A stretch of DNA of 64,000 nucleotides, from NCBI RefSeq assembly GCF_900100605.1, contig NZ_FNCN01000018.1, positions 61,400 to 125,399 of the forward strand. Reading direction: 5' to 3'. The DNA comes from Sinosporangium album (GTDB lineage: Bacteria; Actinomycetota; Actinomycetes; Streptosporangiales; Streptosporangiaceae). The position numbers and the translations under genes were made by a program. Below the pieces are notes generated by a model. The model did not search any database. It saw only the letters and a list, made by a program, of their open reading frames with translations, and was not told the DNA's origin. Shown in pieces: positions 32,823 to 41,218 of this stretch (positions are counted from its first letter, which is position 1; each line of letters begins with the position of its first letter).

Positions 32823-33464
32823 ATGACACACGGATTCGACAAGGACTACTGGGAGCGCCACTGGCAGCAGGCGCAGCCAGAGGGCCCCGGATCCATGGGC
32901 GGCAACCCGCCGAACCCCTACCTCGCTCGTGAGACCGGCGACCTGACGCCGGGCACGGCGCTGGACGCGGGGTGCGGCGGGGGCGCCGAGGCGATCTGGC
33001 TCGCCTCCCGCGGCTGGCACGTCACCGCGGCCGACATCTCGACCGAGGCCCTTGCCCGCGCCGCCGAGCGCGCGGCGACGAGCGGGGCTTCTGAGCGCCT
33101 GCAAATGGTTGAGGCGGATCTGAGCGTCTGGAGCCCGGACCAGCGGTTCGACCTGGTCATGACGCACTACGCGCACCCGGCGATGCCCCAGCGGGAGTTC
33201 TACGACCGCATCGCCGGATGGGTGGCTCCCGGCGGCACGCTGCTCATCGTGGGCCACCTGCACGCCCAGGGCGCTACCGGCCACGGGCATGGGCACCACC
33301 CTCCCGCCGAAGCATCGGCCACCCGCGCGGCCATCACCGCGCGCATGGACGACACCGAGTGGGAGATCGTCACCGCCGAAGAGCACGTCCGCACGCTCAC
33401 CGGCCACGGCGGCCGAGAGGTGCCCCTCCACGATGTCGTCGTGCGGGCCATCCGACGCCACTGA
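32823..33464 (+). CDS. TehB-like SAM-dependent methyltransferase
   Basis: The product is 213 residues. FDKDYWERHWQQAQ is the typical N-terminus of TehB/thiopurine-type methylases. ALDAGCGGGAEAIWLASRGW is motif I, VTAADISTEALARA the ribose-binding acidic turn, and AGWVAPGGTLLIVGHLH motif IV/V. A His-rich loop (GHGHGHHPP) follows and could bind metal. GAGGAG upstream supports the ATG at 32823. It lies behind the Tn3 relic and before a GbsR-like regulator. The substrate is unknown. Confidence 0.9.
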   Translation: MTHGFDKDYWERHWQQAQPEGPGSMGGNPPNPYLARETGDLTPGTALDAGCGGGAEAIWLASRGWHVTAADISTEALARAAERAATSGASERLQMVEADLSVWSPDQRFDLVMTHYAHPAMPQREFYDRIAGWVAPGGTLLIVGHLHAQGATGHGHGHHPPAEASATRAAITARMDDTEWEIVTAEEHVRTLTGHGGREVPLHDVVVRAIRRH

Positions 33465-33479
33465 TCACACCGCCGGCGG

Positions 33480-33580
33480 CTCCCCCGCCACCGAGGTCAT
33501 CACCACCGCCGTGCCGCCTGAGCGTCACGGCGTCGCGTCCGTGCTCAACGAGGTCATCGGAGAACGGCGCCGAGCGACGC
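33480..33580 (+). pseudogene. Possible MFS scrap
   Basis: One frame reads VITTAVPPERHGVASVLNEV then IGERRRA, similar to the VPxxRxGxASxLNxxxR block of DHA2 transporters. Only about 25 codons match and nothing joins it on either side. Weak, but it resembles other MFS fragments in this window. Confidence 0.3.
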
Positions 33581-33607
33581 ACATGAACGGCGTCGATCCT
33601 TACACTC

Positions 33608-33627
33608 CATTCACAAGCTTGTGAATG
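33608..33627. promoter_or_regulatory. 20-bp perfect palindrome before the GbsR-like gene
   Basis: CATTCACAAG (33608-33617) and CTTGTGAATG (33618-33627) form an exact 20-bp palindrome 60 bp ahead of the regulator's ATG. Probable operator. Confidence 0.75.
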
Positions 33628-33686
33628 TTGCGTAGCATAAGCAGTGCGTACGCTAAGTAGATGCACAACGTGAGGCGGACGCCCAG

Positions 33687-34184
33687 ATGACCGATGAAAC
33701 CATAGGCGCACGCGACGCGGAAGCCGTACGCCGCTCGGTGGAGCGGATGGCCCGGATGTTCTCCGAGTGGGGTTTCCCGCCGATGGCCGCCAGGGTGCTG
33801 TTCACCATGATGGCGTCCGACGAGGACGCGCTGACGGCCGCCGAGCTCGGCGAGCGCATCGGCGTGAGCCCCGCGGCGATCTCGGGGGCCGTGCGCTACC
33901 TCGTGCACATCAACCTGCTCTACCGCGAGCCGGTGCCTGGCTCACGGCGTGACAGATACCGGATGCCCGACGACGCGTGGTATGAGGCCTCCATGACGAA
34001 GCTGACGCTCTTCAGCCAGGTGGCCGACGCGGCGAAGGAGGCGGTCGAAGCGGTGGGCGGTCCGGACACGCCCGCCGGCGCACACCTCTCCCGGATGCGC
34101 GACTACGTGGGTTTCCTCCAGATGGAGGTTCCCGGTCTTCTGGATAAATGGCGTCAGCAGAAACCCGAGACCTTTACAAAGTAG
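33687..34184 (+). CDS. GbsR/MarR-family transcriptional regulator
   Basis: This 165-residue protein has a GbsR-like N-terminal helix (VERMARMFSEWGFPPMAARV) and an HTH with ELGERIGVSPAAISGAVRYL. The wing (REPVPGSRRDRYRMPDDAWY) is followed by a C-terminal dimer helix ending LLDKWRQQKPETF. This form is common in actinobacteria beside efflux genes. A perfect 20-bp palindrome upstream should be its operator. The only nearby membrane gene is the convergent TauE gene, so the original regulated partner may be the MFS of which a scrap remains to the left. Confidence 0.92.
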   Translation: MTDETIGARDAEAVRRSVERMARMFSEWGFPPMAARVLFTMMASDEDALTAAELGERIGVSPAAISGAVRYLVHINLLYREPVPGSRRDRYRMPDDAWYEASMTKLTLFSQVADAAKEAVEAVGGPDTPAGAHLSRMRDYVGFLQMEVPGLLDKWRQQKPETFTK

Positions 34185-34196
34185 ATTGCTGGCATC

Positions 34197-34958
34197 TCAG
34201 GCGAACTGGTCCACGCCCAGCTTCACGATGAGCGCGGACACGACGCACACCAGCACGGCACGCACGAACCCGGCCCCCCTCCGCACCGCCGTACGCGCGC
34301 CGAGCTGCGCCCCCAGCACGTTGCACACCGCCATCCCCGCACCCAGCCCCCACAGCACGTGCCCCTCCCCGGCGAACACCGCGAGCGCCCCCAGATTCGT
34401 CGCCGTGTTGACGACCCGCGCGGTCGCCAAGGCGTGCAGGAAGTCCATCCCCACCACAAGGGTGAACGCCATTACCAGGAACGTGCCCGTACCCGGCCCG
34501 AGAACGCCGTCGTAGAAGGCCACCCCGACCCCCGTCAGCGCGACCGCCGCCCATCTCCTCCTCCGCGTCCGCAGCTCCGGCCTCGCCTCCTCCCCCAGCG
34601 CCGGCCGCACCAGGATCAGCACCAACACCCCCGCCAGCACCCCCAGCACGATAGGACGGAGCAGCCCGTCGGACACCGCCGAGGCCGCCAGCGCCCCCAG
34701 CCCGGCCGCCACCACCGAGAGCGCTCCCGCCGGTACGGCGACGGCTCGGTCAAGCGGAACCCGCCGTGCGTACGTCACCGCGGCGGACGCCGTACCGGCC
34801 ACCGAGGACAGCTTGTTCGTCGCGAGCGCCTGCACCGGTGGCACCCCGACCGCCATCAGCGCGGGAAGCTGGATCAGGCCGCCGCCCCCCACCACGGCGT
34901 CGATCCACCCGGCCGCGACCGCGGCGACAAGCAACACCACAACCTGCTCGAACGGCAC
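34197..34958 (-). CDS. TauE/SafE-family anion exporter
   Basis: The product is 253 residues with about eight helices. The family markers are AAGWIDAVVGGGGLIQLPAL in the first half and FYDGVLGPGTGTFLVMAFTL in the second, the repeated GG/GPGTG loops of TauE/SafE. ATNKLSSVAGTASAAVTYAR is the conserved N-K block. Members export sulfite or sulfoacetate-type anions. I start it at the GTG at 34958, 6 nt after GGGAG. It is convergent with the GbsR-like gene, 12 bp from its stop. Confidence 0.93.
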   Translation of the reverse strand: MPFEQVVVLLVAAVAAGWIDAVVGGGGLIQLPALMAVGVPPVQALATNKLSSVAGTASAAVTYARRVPLDRAVAVPAGALSVVAAGLGALAASAVSDGLLRPIVLGVLAGVLVLILVRPALGEEARPELRTRRRRWAAVALTGVGVAFYDGVLGPGTGTFLVMAFTLVVGMDFLHALATARVVNTATNLGALAVFAGEGHVLWGLGAGMAVCNVLGAQLGARTAVRRGAGFVRAVLVCVVSALIVKLGVDQFA

Positions 34959-35050
34959 GGGGGCTCCCAGATGGCACAGCACAATCGAGCAGCAAACGTA
35001 TCAACCAAGCCCACAGACGGATGATCCACCCCGCGGCCCGCGGCCCGCCA

Positions 35051-35086
35051 CCCCGTGACCCCGTGACCCCGTGACCCCGTGACCCC
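35051..35086. repeat. CCCCGTGA tandem repeat
   Basis: Four exact head-to-tail copies of CCCCGTGA plus CCCC lie between the TauE and nitroreductase-hemerythrin genes. A copy-number-variable minisatellite is likely. Confidence 0.85.
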
Positions 35087-35127
35087 GGCTCCCGCCGTAC
35101 GGCGCACGCCGATGCCGGCGCCAGGCG

Positions 35128-35955
35128 TCAGGCGTCGAGGAGGGGGATGAGCTGCTCCTCCTCGTAGTCCAGGTGGCGTTCGAGCTCGGCAGTGAGCCGT
35201 TCGACGTCGGCGAGCAGCAGGTCGCGCTCGACGCTGTCGGAGGCCAGAGCCGAGCGCAATTCCTCGATGAGGGCGGCGATCTTCTGGTGTTCGTCGCGCA
35301 GCCTGCCGAGGGTGGGGGCCAGCTCGGGCCGCCGGTCGGCGAGGGCGGGGAACATGACGGTGTCCTCGCCGGTGTGGTGGAAGTGGAGCCCCTGGCAGAC
35401 GGTCAGGCAGTTGATCCGGAGCTGGGCTCCCAGCAGGGGGCCGGACTTGGCGATTGCACTGCGGATGAGGGCGAGTTCCCTCCGGAACGCGTCGTGGACC
35501 GATTTGAGCGCGACGCCCCACGAGGCGTTGTTCGGGCGGCCCGGCCCGACCGGCTCCAGGGCGACGACCGGAATGACGCGTGTCGCCTTGGCCTGGTAGT
35601 CGCCCCACCCGGGATCGTCCTCGACCGCTCGGGCGAAGGCACGGTCGCGCTCCTCTTCCGGGAGGACGACGGCCCGCGCGTCGTAGGTGAACACGCCGTC
35701 GTCGACGACGACCTGGGGGTTGGCCAGCAGGTTGTGGAACCACGCCGGATGGTGTGGCGCACCCCCGGCCGAGGCGATGATCAGCACCCGCTCACCTCCG
35801 TCGTGGAGGTAGCCGAGCGGTGTGGTGTGCGGGGTCCCCGACTTGGCTCCGATGGTGGTGAGCAGGAGCAGCCGGGCTCCTTCGAACATACCGCCGACGC
35901 GGCCACCGTTCGCTCGGAACTCCTCGATGACCTGCTTGTTGAAATCGTTGGGCAT
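35128..35955 (-). CDS. Deazaflavin-dependent nitroreductase fused to a hemerythrin domain
   Basis: This 275-residue protein has two domains. Residues 1-145 are a Ddn-type F420-dependent nitroreductase domain (FEGARLLLLTTIGAKSGTPH, ERVLIIASAGGAPHHPAWFH, NLLANPQVVV). Residues 150-275 are a hemerythrin HHE domain (VCQGLHFHHTGEDTVMFPAL, LRDEHQKIAALIEELRSAL, RHLDYEEEQLIPLL) with the His/Glu set for a di-iron site. It could couple F420 redox chemistry to oxygen, NO or iron sensing. I use the ATG at 35955 (MPNDFNKQVIEEF); an ATG nine codons upstream is possible. It is a single-gene unit. Confidence 0.9.
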   Translation of the reverse strand: MPNDFNKQVIEEFRANGGRVGGMFEGARLLLLTTIGAKSGTPHTTPLGYLHDGGERVLIIASAGGAPHHPAWFHNLLANPQVVVDDGVFTYDARAVVLPEEERDRAFARAVEDDPGWGDYQAKATRVIPVVALEPVGPGRPNNASWGVALKSVHDAFRRELALIRSAIAKSGPLLGAQLRINCLTVCQGLHFHHTGEDTVMFPALADRRPELAPTLGRLRDEHQKIAALIEELRSALASDSVERDLLLADVERLTAELERHLDYEEEQLIPLLDA

Positions 35956-36418
35956 TCTCGTCTTTCTTCCGGTGGAATTCATGCTCTCGCGCTCTGTGCG
36001 CGGGCATGGCAAAGCAGCCGCGGCAGGGCGCGGAAAATCAAAGGCATGGAAAATGGGAGGCTCGGACGGCTCGCAGCGCTATGTGTCAGGAAAACGCTCG
36101 CGCTGAATCACGCGGGAAGCGGTGAGCCGCGTAGGAGACGCTGAATGGCGCGGGAACGCCGAACCACGAAGGGTGCACTTAGCCGCGAAGGGCGCACTGA
36201 ATCACGAGGAAGGCGGGCTTCTCGCCCGTCCGGCCCTCACGCCCCGGCCGGGCGCTCAATCTGCTCTTGGCCAATGGCCGACCCGGCAGTCATGGCAATG
36301 ACCATAACGGAGTTGGAACACCAACGCAATCGGCGTACGGAATACGAAAAGAAATCCCGGCGGAATCGGGCGCCGGGTCATGTGGCGGCGGGCGGCGCCG
36401 TACGCGGCGACCCGGCGG
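35956..36418. other. Gene-free interval with degenerate short repeats
   Basis: There is no supported gene. The strings CTGAATCACG, CTGAATGGCG and CTGAATCACG recur with GCGGGAA/GAGGAA tails between 36100 and 36210, and GGCGGGCTTCTCGCCC near 36210 could fold. It separates two leftward genes. Confidence 0.45.
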
Positions 36419-37174
36419 CTAAATAGGGGCTCCCTCGTCGGTGTCGTCCGGGCTGGGGGCGGGTGTGCCGGTGCCGGTCTCCCCCGGCGTGGGTTTCGGG
36501 GTGGGCGTTTCGGGCCGCTGGGTGGGCACGGGCGGCGGTGTCGGTTCGTACACGGTGGGCGGCAGCGGACGGCGCGGCTGCTCGACCCGGCTCTCGGCCC
36601 CGAACAGCAGCAGCAAGACGACGGCGAGCAGCGCCGTCAGCCCGGTGAGCACCGAGGCCGCGGCGGTGACGGCGCGGCGGGTCTCGGTGGGGGGCGGAGG
36701 GGGCGGCGGCGGGGGCGGCACCGCCGGTGAGCGGTCGGGGAGCCAGTACGGCACGAAGTCCGGGCCGTGCCGTTCTCCGATGAGGGTGCCGCTCACCATG
36801 ACGGGCGCGAGGAACCACTCGGCCCCCGCGCGGCCGGGCACGTGGGGCGTCGCCACCCAGGGGGCGCGACCGCCGGACATGGCGATCACGCGGGGAGCAC
36901 GGCCGCGTACGGCTCGCGCCCACAGCCCGCGCACGCCGCCGCGCGTGCCGCCGTGGCCGGAGGCCGCCGCCCGGATGGAGGTGACGAACCGCTCGCGGGC
37001 CGCCGCGTCGAGGGCCGCTCCCCGGGTGAGGACCGCGACCGAGACGGGGCGCTGGTCGGGCCCGTAGGCCAGGTAGACAAGTCCGGCGGGCTCCGATCTC
37101 AACCGGGCCTGCAGGACGAACGGCCCGAGGTTGGGCGGATCACCGTAGTGCAGCGGACTTGCCACGTCTGTCAT
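36419..37174 (-). CDS. Single-pass membrane protein with proline-rich tail
   Basis: This 251-residue protein starts at the ATG at 37174 with PLHYGDPPNLGPFVLQARLR, which recalls the N-terminal sequence found in actinobacterial Ser/Thr kinases and their kinase-less relatives. A soluble domain of about 150 residues follows, then a proline run (PPPPPPPPPP), one membrane helix (SVLTGLTALLAVVLLLLFGA) and a Pro/Thr-rich external tail. The cytoplasmic part lacks the kinase catalytic motifs. It is divergent from the MoxR operon (55 bp), so they may share regulation. The function is unknown. Confidence 0.75.
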   Translation of the reverse strand: MTDVASPLHYGDPPNLGPFVLQARLRSEPAGLVYLAYGPDQRPVSVAVLTRGAALDAAARERFVTSIRAAASGHGGTRGGVRGLWARAVRGRAPRVIAMSGGRAPWVATPHVPGRAGAEWFLAPVMVSGTLIGERHGPDFVPYWLPDRSPAVPPPPPPPPPPTETRRAVTAAASVLTGLTALLAVVLLLLFGAESRVEQPRRPLPPTVYEPTPPPVPTQRPETPTPKPTPGETGTGTPAPSPDDTDEGAPI

Positions 37175-37229
37175 GAAAGCACACGCGCGGTGCCGTGCAC
37201 GTGCGCGCCGCGTTTGGTGGAATACCAAG

Positions 37230-38240
37230 ATGAGCGCCGCCGAAGAACTGTCCAGCGATACCGATACCGATGCCGATCTGCTCCGCCGAGCCCTCGCGGA
37301 GGTGCGTGAGGTGATCGTCGGCCAGGACCACCTGGTCGAACGCCTTCTGGTGGCGTTGCTGGCGCGGGGCCACTGCCTGCTCGAAGGGGTGCCGGGTGTG
37401 GGCAAGACGCTGGCGGCGCAGACCCTGGCCACGGTTGTGGGGGGCGATTTCGCCCGCATCCAGTTCACCCCCGACCTGGTGCCGAGCGACATCGTCGGCA
37501 CGCGCGTCTACCACCCGTCGAGCGAGACCTTCGATGTCGAGCTGGGGCCGGTGTTCGTCAACTTCCTCCTGGCCGACGAGATCAACCGGGCTCCGGCCAA
37601 GGTCCAGTCGGCGCTGCTGGAGGTGATGGCGGAGCGGCAGGTCACGCTGGCGGGGCGCACGCATCCGCTGCCGAGGCCGTTCGTGGTGCTGGCGACGCAG
37701 AACCCGGTGGAGTCCGAGGGCGTCTACCCGCTGCCGGAGGTGCAGCGCGACAGGTTCCTGTTCAAGGTCAGGGTGAGGCATCCGAGCGCGCAGGAGGAGC
37801 TCGCGATCCTGCACCGCATGAGTGTGCGCCCTCCCTCTCCCGTGGCCGTGCTCACCCCCGCCCGGCTGCTGGCGCTGCAGGACGCCGCCGAGCAGGTGTC
37901 GGTGCACCATCTGGTCGCCGACTACGTGGTGCGGCTGGTGATGGCGACGCGGGCGCCGCACGAGTACGGCCTGGCGGAGCTGTCCGACACGATCGAGGTG
38001 GGGGTCAGCCCGAGGGCGACGCTCGGTCTGGTGGCGGCGGGCCGGGCGCTGGCGCTGCTGCGCGGACGCGACTACCTGCTGCCCGACGACGTGCGGGACG
38101 TGGCGGTGGACGTGATGGCGCACCGGCTGATGCTGACGTTCGACGCGGTGGCCGACGGGGTCGACCCCGAGGAGGTCGTGGGCGACATCCTGCTGGCCGT
38201 GGCTCCGCCGCTCGTCGTGTGGAACCAGGGCCGCCCGTGA
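37230..38240 (+). CDS. MoxR-family AAA+ ATPase
   Basis: The product is 336 residues. Walker A is LLEGVPGVGKTLAAQTLATV, Walker B FLLADEINRAPAKVQSALLE, sensor 1 VLATQNPVESEGVYPLPEVQ, and sensor 2 lies in the C-terminal lid (VSPRATLGLVAAGRAL). MoxR ATPases act as chaperones that insert metals or fold partner complexes with VWA-domain proteins. The ATG at 37230 follows GGTGGA. The stop overlaps the DUF58 gene's GTG by 4 nt, and a VWA gene follows, completing the standard MoxR-DUF58-VWA operon. Confidence 0.95.
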   Translation: MSAAEELSSDTDTDADLLRRALAEVREVIVGQDHLVERLLVALLARGHCLLEGVPGVGKTLAAQTLATVVGGDFARIQFTPDLVPSDIVGTRVYHPSSETFDVELGPVFVNFLLADEINRAPAKVQSALLEVMAERQVTLAGRTHPLPRPFVVLATQNPVESEGVYPLPEVQRDRFLFKVRVRHPSAQEELAILHRMSVRPPSPVAVLTPARLLALQDAAEQVSVHHLVADYVVRLVMATRAPHEYGLAELSDTIEVGVSPRATLGLVAAGRALALLRGRDYLLPDDVRDVAVDVMAHRLMLTFDAVADGVDPEEVVGDILLAVAPPLVVWNQGRP

Positions 38241-39193
38241 CGTCGTTCGCCGCCGCCGAGCAGGCGCTGCGCCGCCTTGAGCTGACCATCGCGCGCCGGC
38301 TCGACGGGATGCTGCACGGCGCGCACCGCGGCCTGCTGCCCGGCCCCGGCAGCGAGTACGGCGACAGCCGCCCCTACGTCCCCGGTGAGGACGACGTGCG
38401 CAGGATGGACTGGGCGGTCACCGCGCGGACCGGCACAGCGCACGTGCGCGACCTGGTGGCCGACCGGGAGCTTGAGACGTGGGCGCTGGCCGACCTGTCG
38501 GCCAGCATGGACTTCGGCACCGAGGAGATGGACAAGCGCGGCCTCGCGGTGGCGGCGGTGGCCGCGGTCGGGTTCCTCTCCGGGCGCGCCGGCGACCGGT
38601 TCGGCGCGTGCGTCCTGCACGGCGCGCACGTGCACCGCATGCCGGCGCGGGCGGGCCGGGCGGCGCTCTACGGGCTGCTGCACTCGTTGATGGACGCGCC
38701 GCGCGGCGGTGCCGTACCGGATGCTCCGGGGCTCGCGGAGGCGGTGGAGGTGCTGGGGTCGGCGCGGCGCAACCGGGGGCTGCGGGTGGTGGTGTCGGAC
38801 TTCCTCGACGCCGAGCCGGTGCTGGACCCCGCGGCGGAGAGAGCGTGGGAGCGGCCGATGCGGCGCCTGGCGGCGCGCCACGACGTCCTGGCCGTGGAGG
38901 TGCTCGACCCGCGGGAGCTGGTGCTGCCGCCCGGCGGCACCGTGTCGTTCGCCGACCCCGAGACCGGGCGTGTCCGGCAGGTACGGCTGTCGCGGCGGGT
39001 CAGCGAGAAGTACGCCGAGGCCGCCGCACTTCAGCGGCGCGGCACCGCGTCCGCGCTGCGCCGCGCGGGCGTGTCGCACCTGGTGTTGCGCACCGACAGG
39101 GACTGGGTGCTGGATGTGGCGCAGTTCGTGCTTCGCCGCCGCCGTACGGCGCGGGCGGCGCACCGGCTTCCGACGTCAGGAGCACGCAGGTGA
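38237..39193 (+). CDS. DUF58 domain protein of the MoxR operon
   Basis: This 318-residue protein carries the DUF58 signature [20 protein letters not shown] then [11 protein letters not shown], and a VWA-like core with [20 protein letters not shown], whose D-x-S-x-S is a MIDAS motif. The C-terminal sequence [16 protein letters not shown] is basic. No membrane helix is seen. It starts by GTGA overlap with the ATPase and ends by GTGA overlap with the VWA gene. It is the adaptor between ATPase and VWA protein in such operons; the client here is unknown. Confidence 0.93.
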   Translation: MTSFAAAEQALRRLELTIARRLDGMLHGAHRGLLPGPGSEYGDSRPYVPGEDDVRRMDWAVTARTGTAHVRDLVADRELETWALADLSASMDFGTEEMDKRGLAVAAVAAVGFLSGRAGDRFGACVLHGAHVHRMPARAGRAALYGLLHSLMDAPRGGAVPDAPGLAEAVEVLGSARRNRGLRVVVSDFLDAEPVLDPAAERAWERPMRRLAARHDVLAVEVLDPRELVLPPGGTVSFADPETGRVRQVRLSRRVSEKYAEAAALQRRGTASALRRAGVSHLVLRTDRDWVLDVAQFVLRRRRTARAAHRLPTSGARR

Positions 39194-40137
39194 CGTTCCT
39201 CTCCCCCGGTTGGCTGTGGCTGGCCGTACTGCCGGTGGCGCTGGTGGCCGCCTATGTCGCGGCGCAGTTCGCGCGGCGGCGCTACGCCGTCAAGTTCACC
39301 AACCTGCCGCTGCTGACGCTGGTGTCCCCGGCGGGGCCGGGCTGGCGCCGGCATGTCGCGCCGGGGCTGTTCCTGGTGATGATGGCGCTGCTGGTGGTCG
39401 CCGCGGCGCGGCCGGCCGACTCGGTGCGGGTGCCGCGCGACCGGGCGACGATCATGGTGGCGGTCGACATCTCGCTGTCGATGGAGGCCGACGACGTGCC
39501 GCCCAACCGCCTGGTGGCGGCCAAGGACGCGGCGCAGCGGTTCATACGGGACCTGCCGGAGCGGTTCAATGTGGGGTTGGTGTCGTTCGCGCGGTCGGCG
39601 TCGGTGGTGGTGTCGCCGACGACCGACCACATGGCCGTGGTGACGGCCGTCGGGACCCTCGGGACGCGGCCGGGCACGGCGATCGGCGAGGCGGTGTTCA
39701 ACTCGATCGATGCGATCCGCTCGTTCGACCAGCAGGCGGTGAGCGATCCGCCGCCCGCGGCGATCGTGCTGCTGTCCGACGGCGACAACACCTCGGGCCG
39801 GTCGATCGCCGAGGCCGTGAACGCGGCGGGGCGGGCGAAGGTGCCGGTGTCGACGATCGCGTACGGCACGCAGGAGGGCACCGTCGTGATCGACGGGCGG
39901 CCGGTGACCGTTCCGGTCAACAAGGCGACGCTGCGTACCTTGTCGGAGGGCACCGGCGGGCGTGCCTACGAGGCCGAGTCGGGCACGCAGTTGCGTGAGG
40001 TGTATGAGCAGATCGGTTCGTCGCTCGGCTACCGGACGGTCCACCAGGAGATCAGCCAGTGGTTCACGGTGGGGGCTCTGGTGGCGGGCATGCTGACGGC
40101 GGCGGCGGCCCTGGTGTTGGGGACGCGTTTTCCGTAG
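39190..40137 (+). CDS. BatA-like VWA-domain membrane protein
   Basis: The product is 315 residues. An N-terminal membrane helix ([20 protein letters not shown]) and a second ([20 protein letters not shown]) precede the VWA domain with [24 protein letters not shown] and [14 protein letters not shown]-terminal helix ([20 protein letters not shown]) anchors the end. This is the BatA/Aerotolerance plan. It is the last gene of the MoxR operon; a strong two-way terminator lies 100 bp downstream. Confidence 0.94.
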   Translation: MTFLSPGWLWLAVLPVALVAAYVAAQFARRRYAVKFTNLPLLTLVSPAGPGWRRHVAPGLFLVMMALLVVAAARPADSVRVPRDRATIMVAVDISLSMEADDVPPNRLVAAKDAAQRFIRDLPERFNVGLVSFARSASVVVSPTTDHMAVVTAVGTLGTRPGTAIGEAVFNSIDAIRSFDQQAVSDPPPAAIVLLSDGDNTSGRSIAEAVNAAGRAKVPVSTIAYGTQEGTVVIDGRPVTVPVNKATLRTLSEGTGGRAYEAESGTQLREVYEQIGSSLGYRTVHQEISQWFTVGALVAGMLTAAAALVLGTRFP

Positions 40138-40236
40138 GCGATTGGTTTCCTGGTTGTTCAGGGGCCCGGATGCGTTGCCGTATGCGCGTGAATTTAAGAG
40201 TGCGTTAAGAATGCGGGGATATATCGAGGGCATGGG

Positions 40237-40269
40237 AAAAGGGTGCGGCCTGGCGGGCCGCACCCTTTT
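40237..40269. terminator. Bidirectional intrinsic terminator
   Basis: AAAAGGGTGCGGCC (40237-40250) pairs perfectly with GGCCGCACCCTTTT (40256-40269) around TGGCG. A-run and T-run flanks serve both the MoxR operon and the convergent chitinase gene. Confidence 0.92.
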
Positions 40270-40321
40270 CTTTCGTGTCACGCTGGTGTTCCGCCGGGCG
40301 GGGTCAGGTGCCGCCCCGTGG

Positions 40322-41218
40322 TCAGCAGCGCAGCTTGGACTCGTCCTCCGGGGTCACGCCGAGGACCGCGGTGATCCTCTTGTAGTGGGCGACCCGGCTT
40401 TCGACCTGGCGGGTGTTGCCGCCGTTGCACTCCAGCGCGCCGTTGATGCTGCGGATGGTCTCGCCGAAGCCGTGCCCCTCGGCCATGGCCGTGTGCGGGG
40501 TCATGGTGCCGGGTCCCTTGGAGGTCATCCAATACCAGATGCCGGTCATCCACGCCACGGACGCCTCGTTCTGCACCAGGTTCGGGAAGTTGAGCAGATC
40601 GATGTCCAGGGCGTCGCCGGCGGACTTGTAGTTGAAGTTCCAGCTCAGCTGGATCGGTCCGCGGCCGTAGTACGACGAGCGGCCCGCGGGGCAGCCGTAC
40701 GGCTGGTCGGGGTCGCAGTAGTGCGAGTAGTTCGCGGTGTTCACCTCGACGATGTGGAACAGGCCGCCGGTCTCGTGCGCGACGTTGGCCAGGAAGGCCG
40801 CGGCCTCGCGCTTGCGGGTGACCTCGTCGCCCGTGGCGGCGAACGCCGGGTAGGCGCTCAGCGCCGTGACCAGGCCCTTGTAGGTGTAGAAGGGCTTGCG
40901 GTTCGGGTAGATCTGGTTGAACTGGGCCTCGGACACCACGAAGGCGCCTTCCCTGTTGTCACAGGCGCCCTTGTCGGTCCAGTTGCCCGACGGTCCGCCG
41001 GGGACGTTGTCCTTGTTCCACCACTTGGCACGCCAGTTGCGACCGTTGTAGGACGCGGTGAGGCCGCCGGCGTAGCCCTTGGCGGGGTTCCACTCCTCGG
41101 CGCAGATCGGCAGCGGGGCGGGGGTGGTCGTGGCCGAGGCGGACGCCGGGAGGGCGGCCGTCATCGTGCCCGCGACCGCCGCGGCGGCCAGGCAGCTCAT
41201 CAGGCGTTTCTTCAGCAA
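40322..41218 (-). CDS. Secreted GH19 chitinase with chitin-binding domain
   Basis: The product is 298 residues. A Sec signal (LKKRLMSCLAAAAVAGTMTA, cut near ASA-TT) is followed by a CBM5/12-like domain at about 38-85 (CAEEWNPAKGYAGGLTASYN, then WRAKWWNKDNVPGG). Next comes a GH19 catalytic domain with the catalytic-Glu block AAFLANVAHETGGLFHIVEV and YYGRGPIQLSWNFNYKSAGD. It hydrolyses chitin outside the cell. I start it at TTG 41218, 8 nt after AAGGAG. The GTG at 41227 overlaps that Shine-Dalgarno and is unlikely. I could not find a DasR-type operator in its upstream region. Confidence 0.95.
   Translation of the reverse strand: MLKKRLMSCLAAAAVAGTMTAALPASASATTTPAPLPICAEEWNPAKGYAGGLTASYNGRNWRAKWWNKDNVPGGPSGNWTDKGACDNREGAFVVSEAQFNQIYPNRKPFYTYKGLVTALSAYPAFAATGDEVTRKREAAAFLANVAHETGGLFHIVEVNTANYSHYCDPDQPYGCPAGRSSYYGRGPIQLSWNFNYKSAGDALDIDLLNFPNLVQNEASVAWMTGIWYWMTSKGPGTMTPHTAMAEGHGFGETIRSINGALECNGGNTRQVESRVAHYKRITAVLGVTPEDESKLRC

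Noticed and set aside
14815..33464. A natural-product gene cluster (glycosyltransferase, P450, ferredoxin, methyltransferases, MFS, SDR)
   Set aside because: No polyketide, peptide, terpene or RiPP core enzyme; each gene has its own regulator and orientation, and relics separate them.
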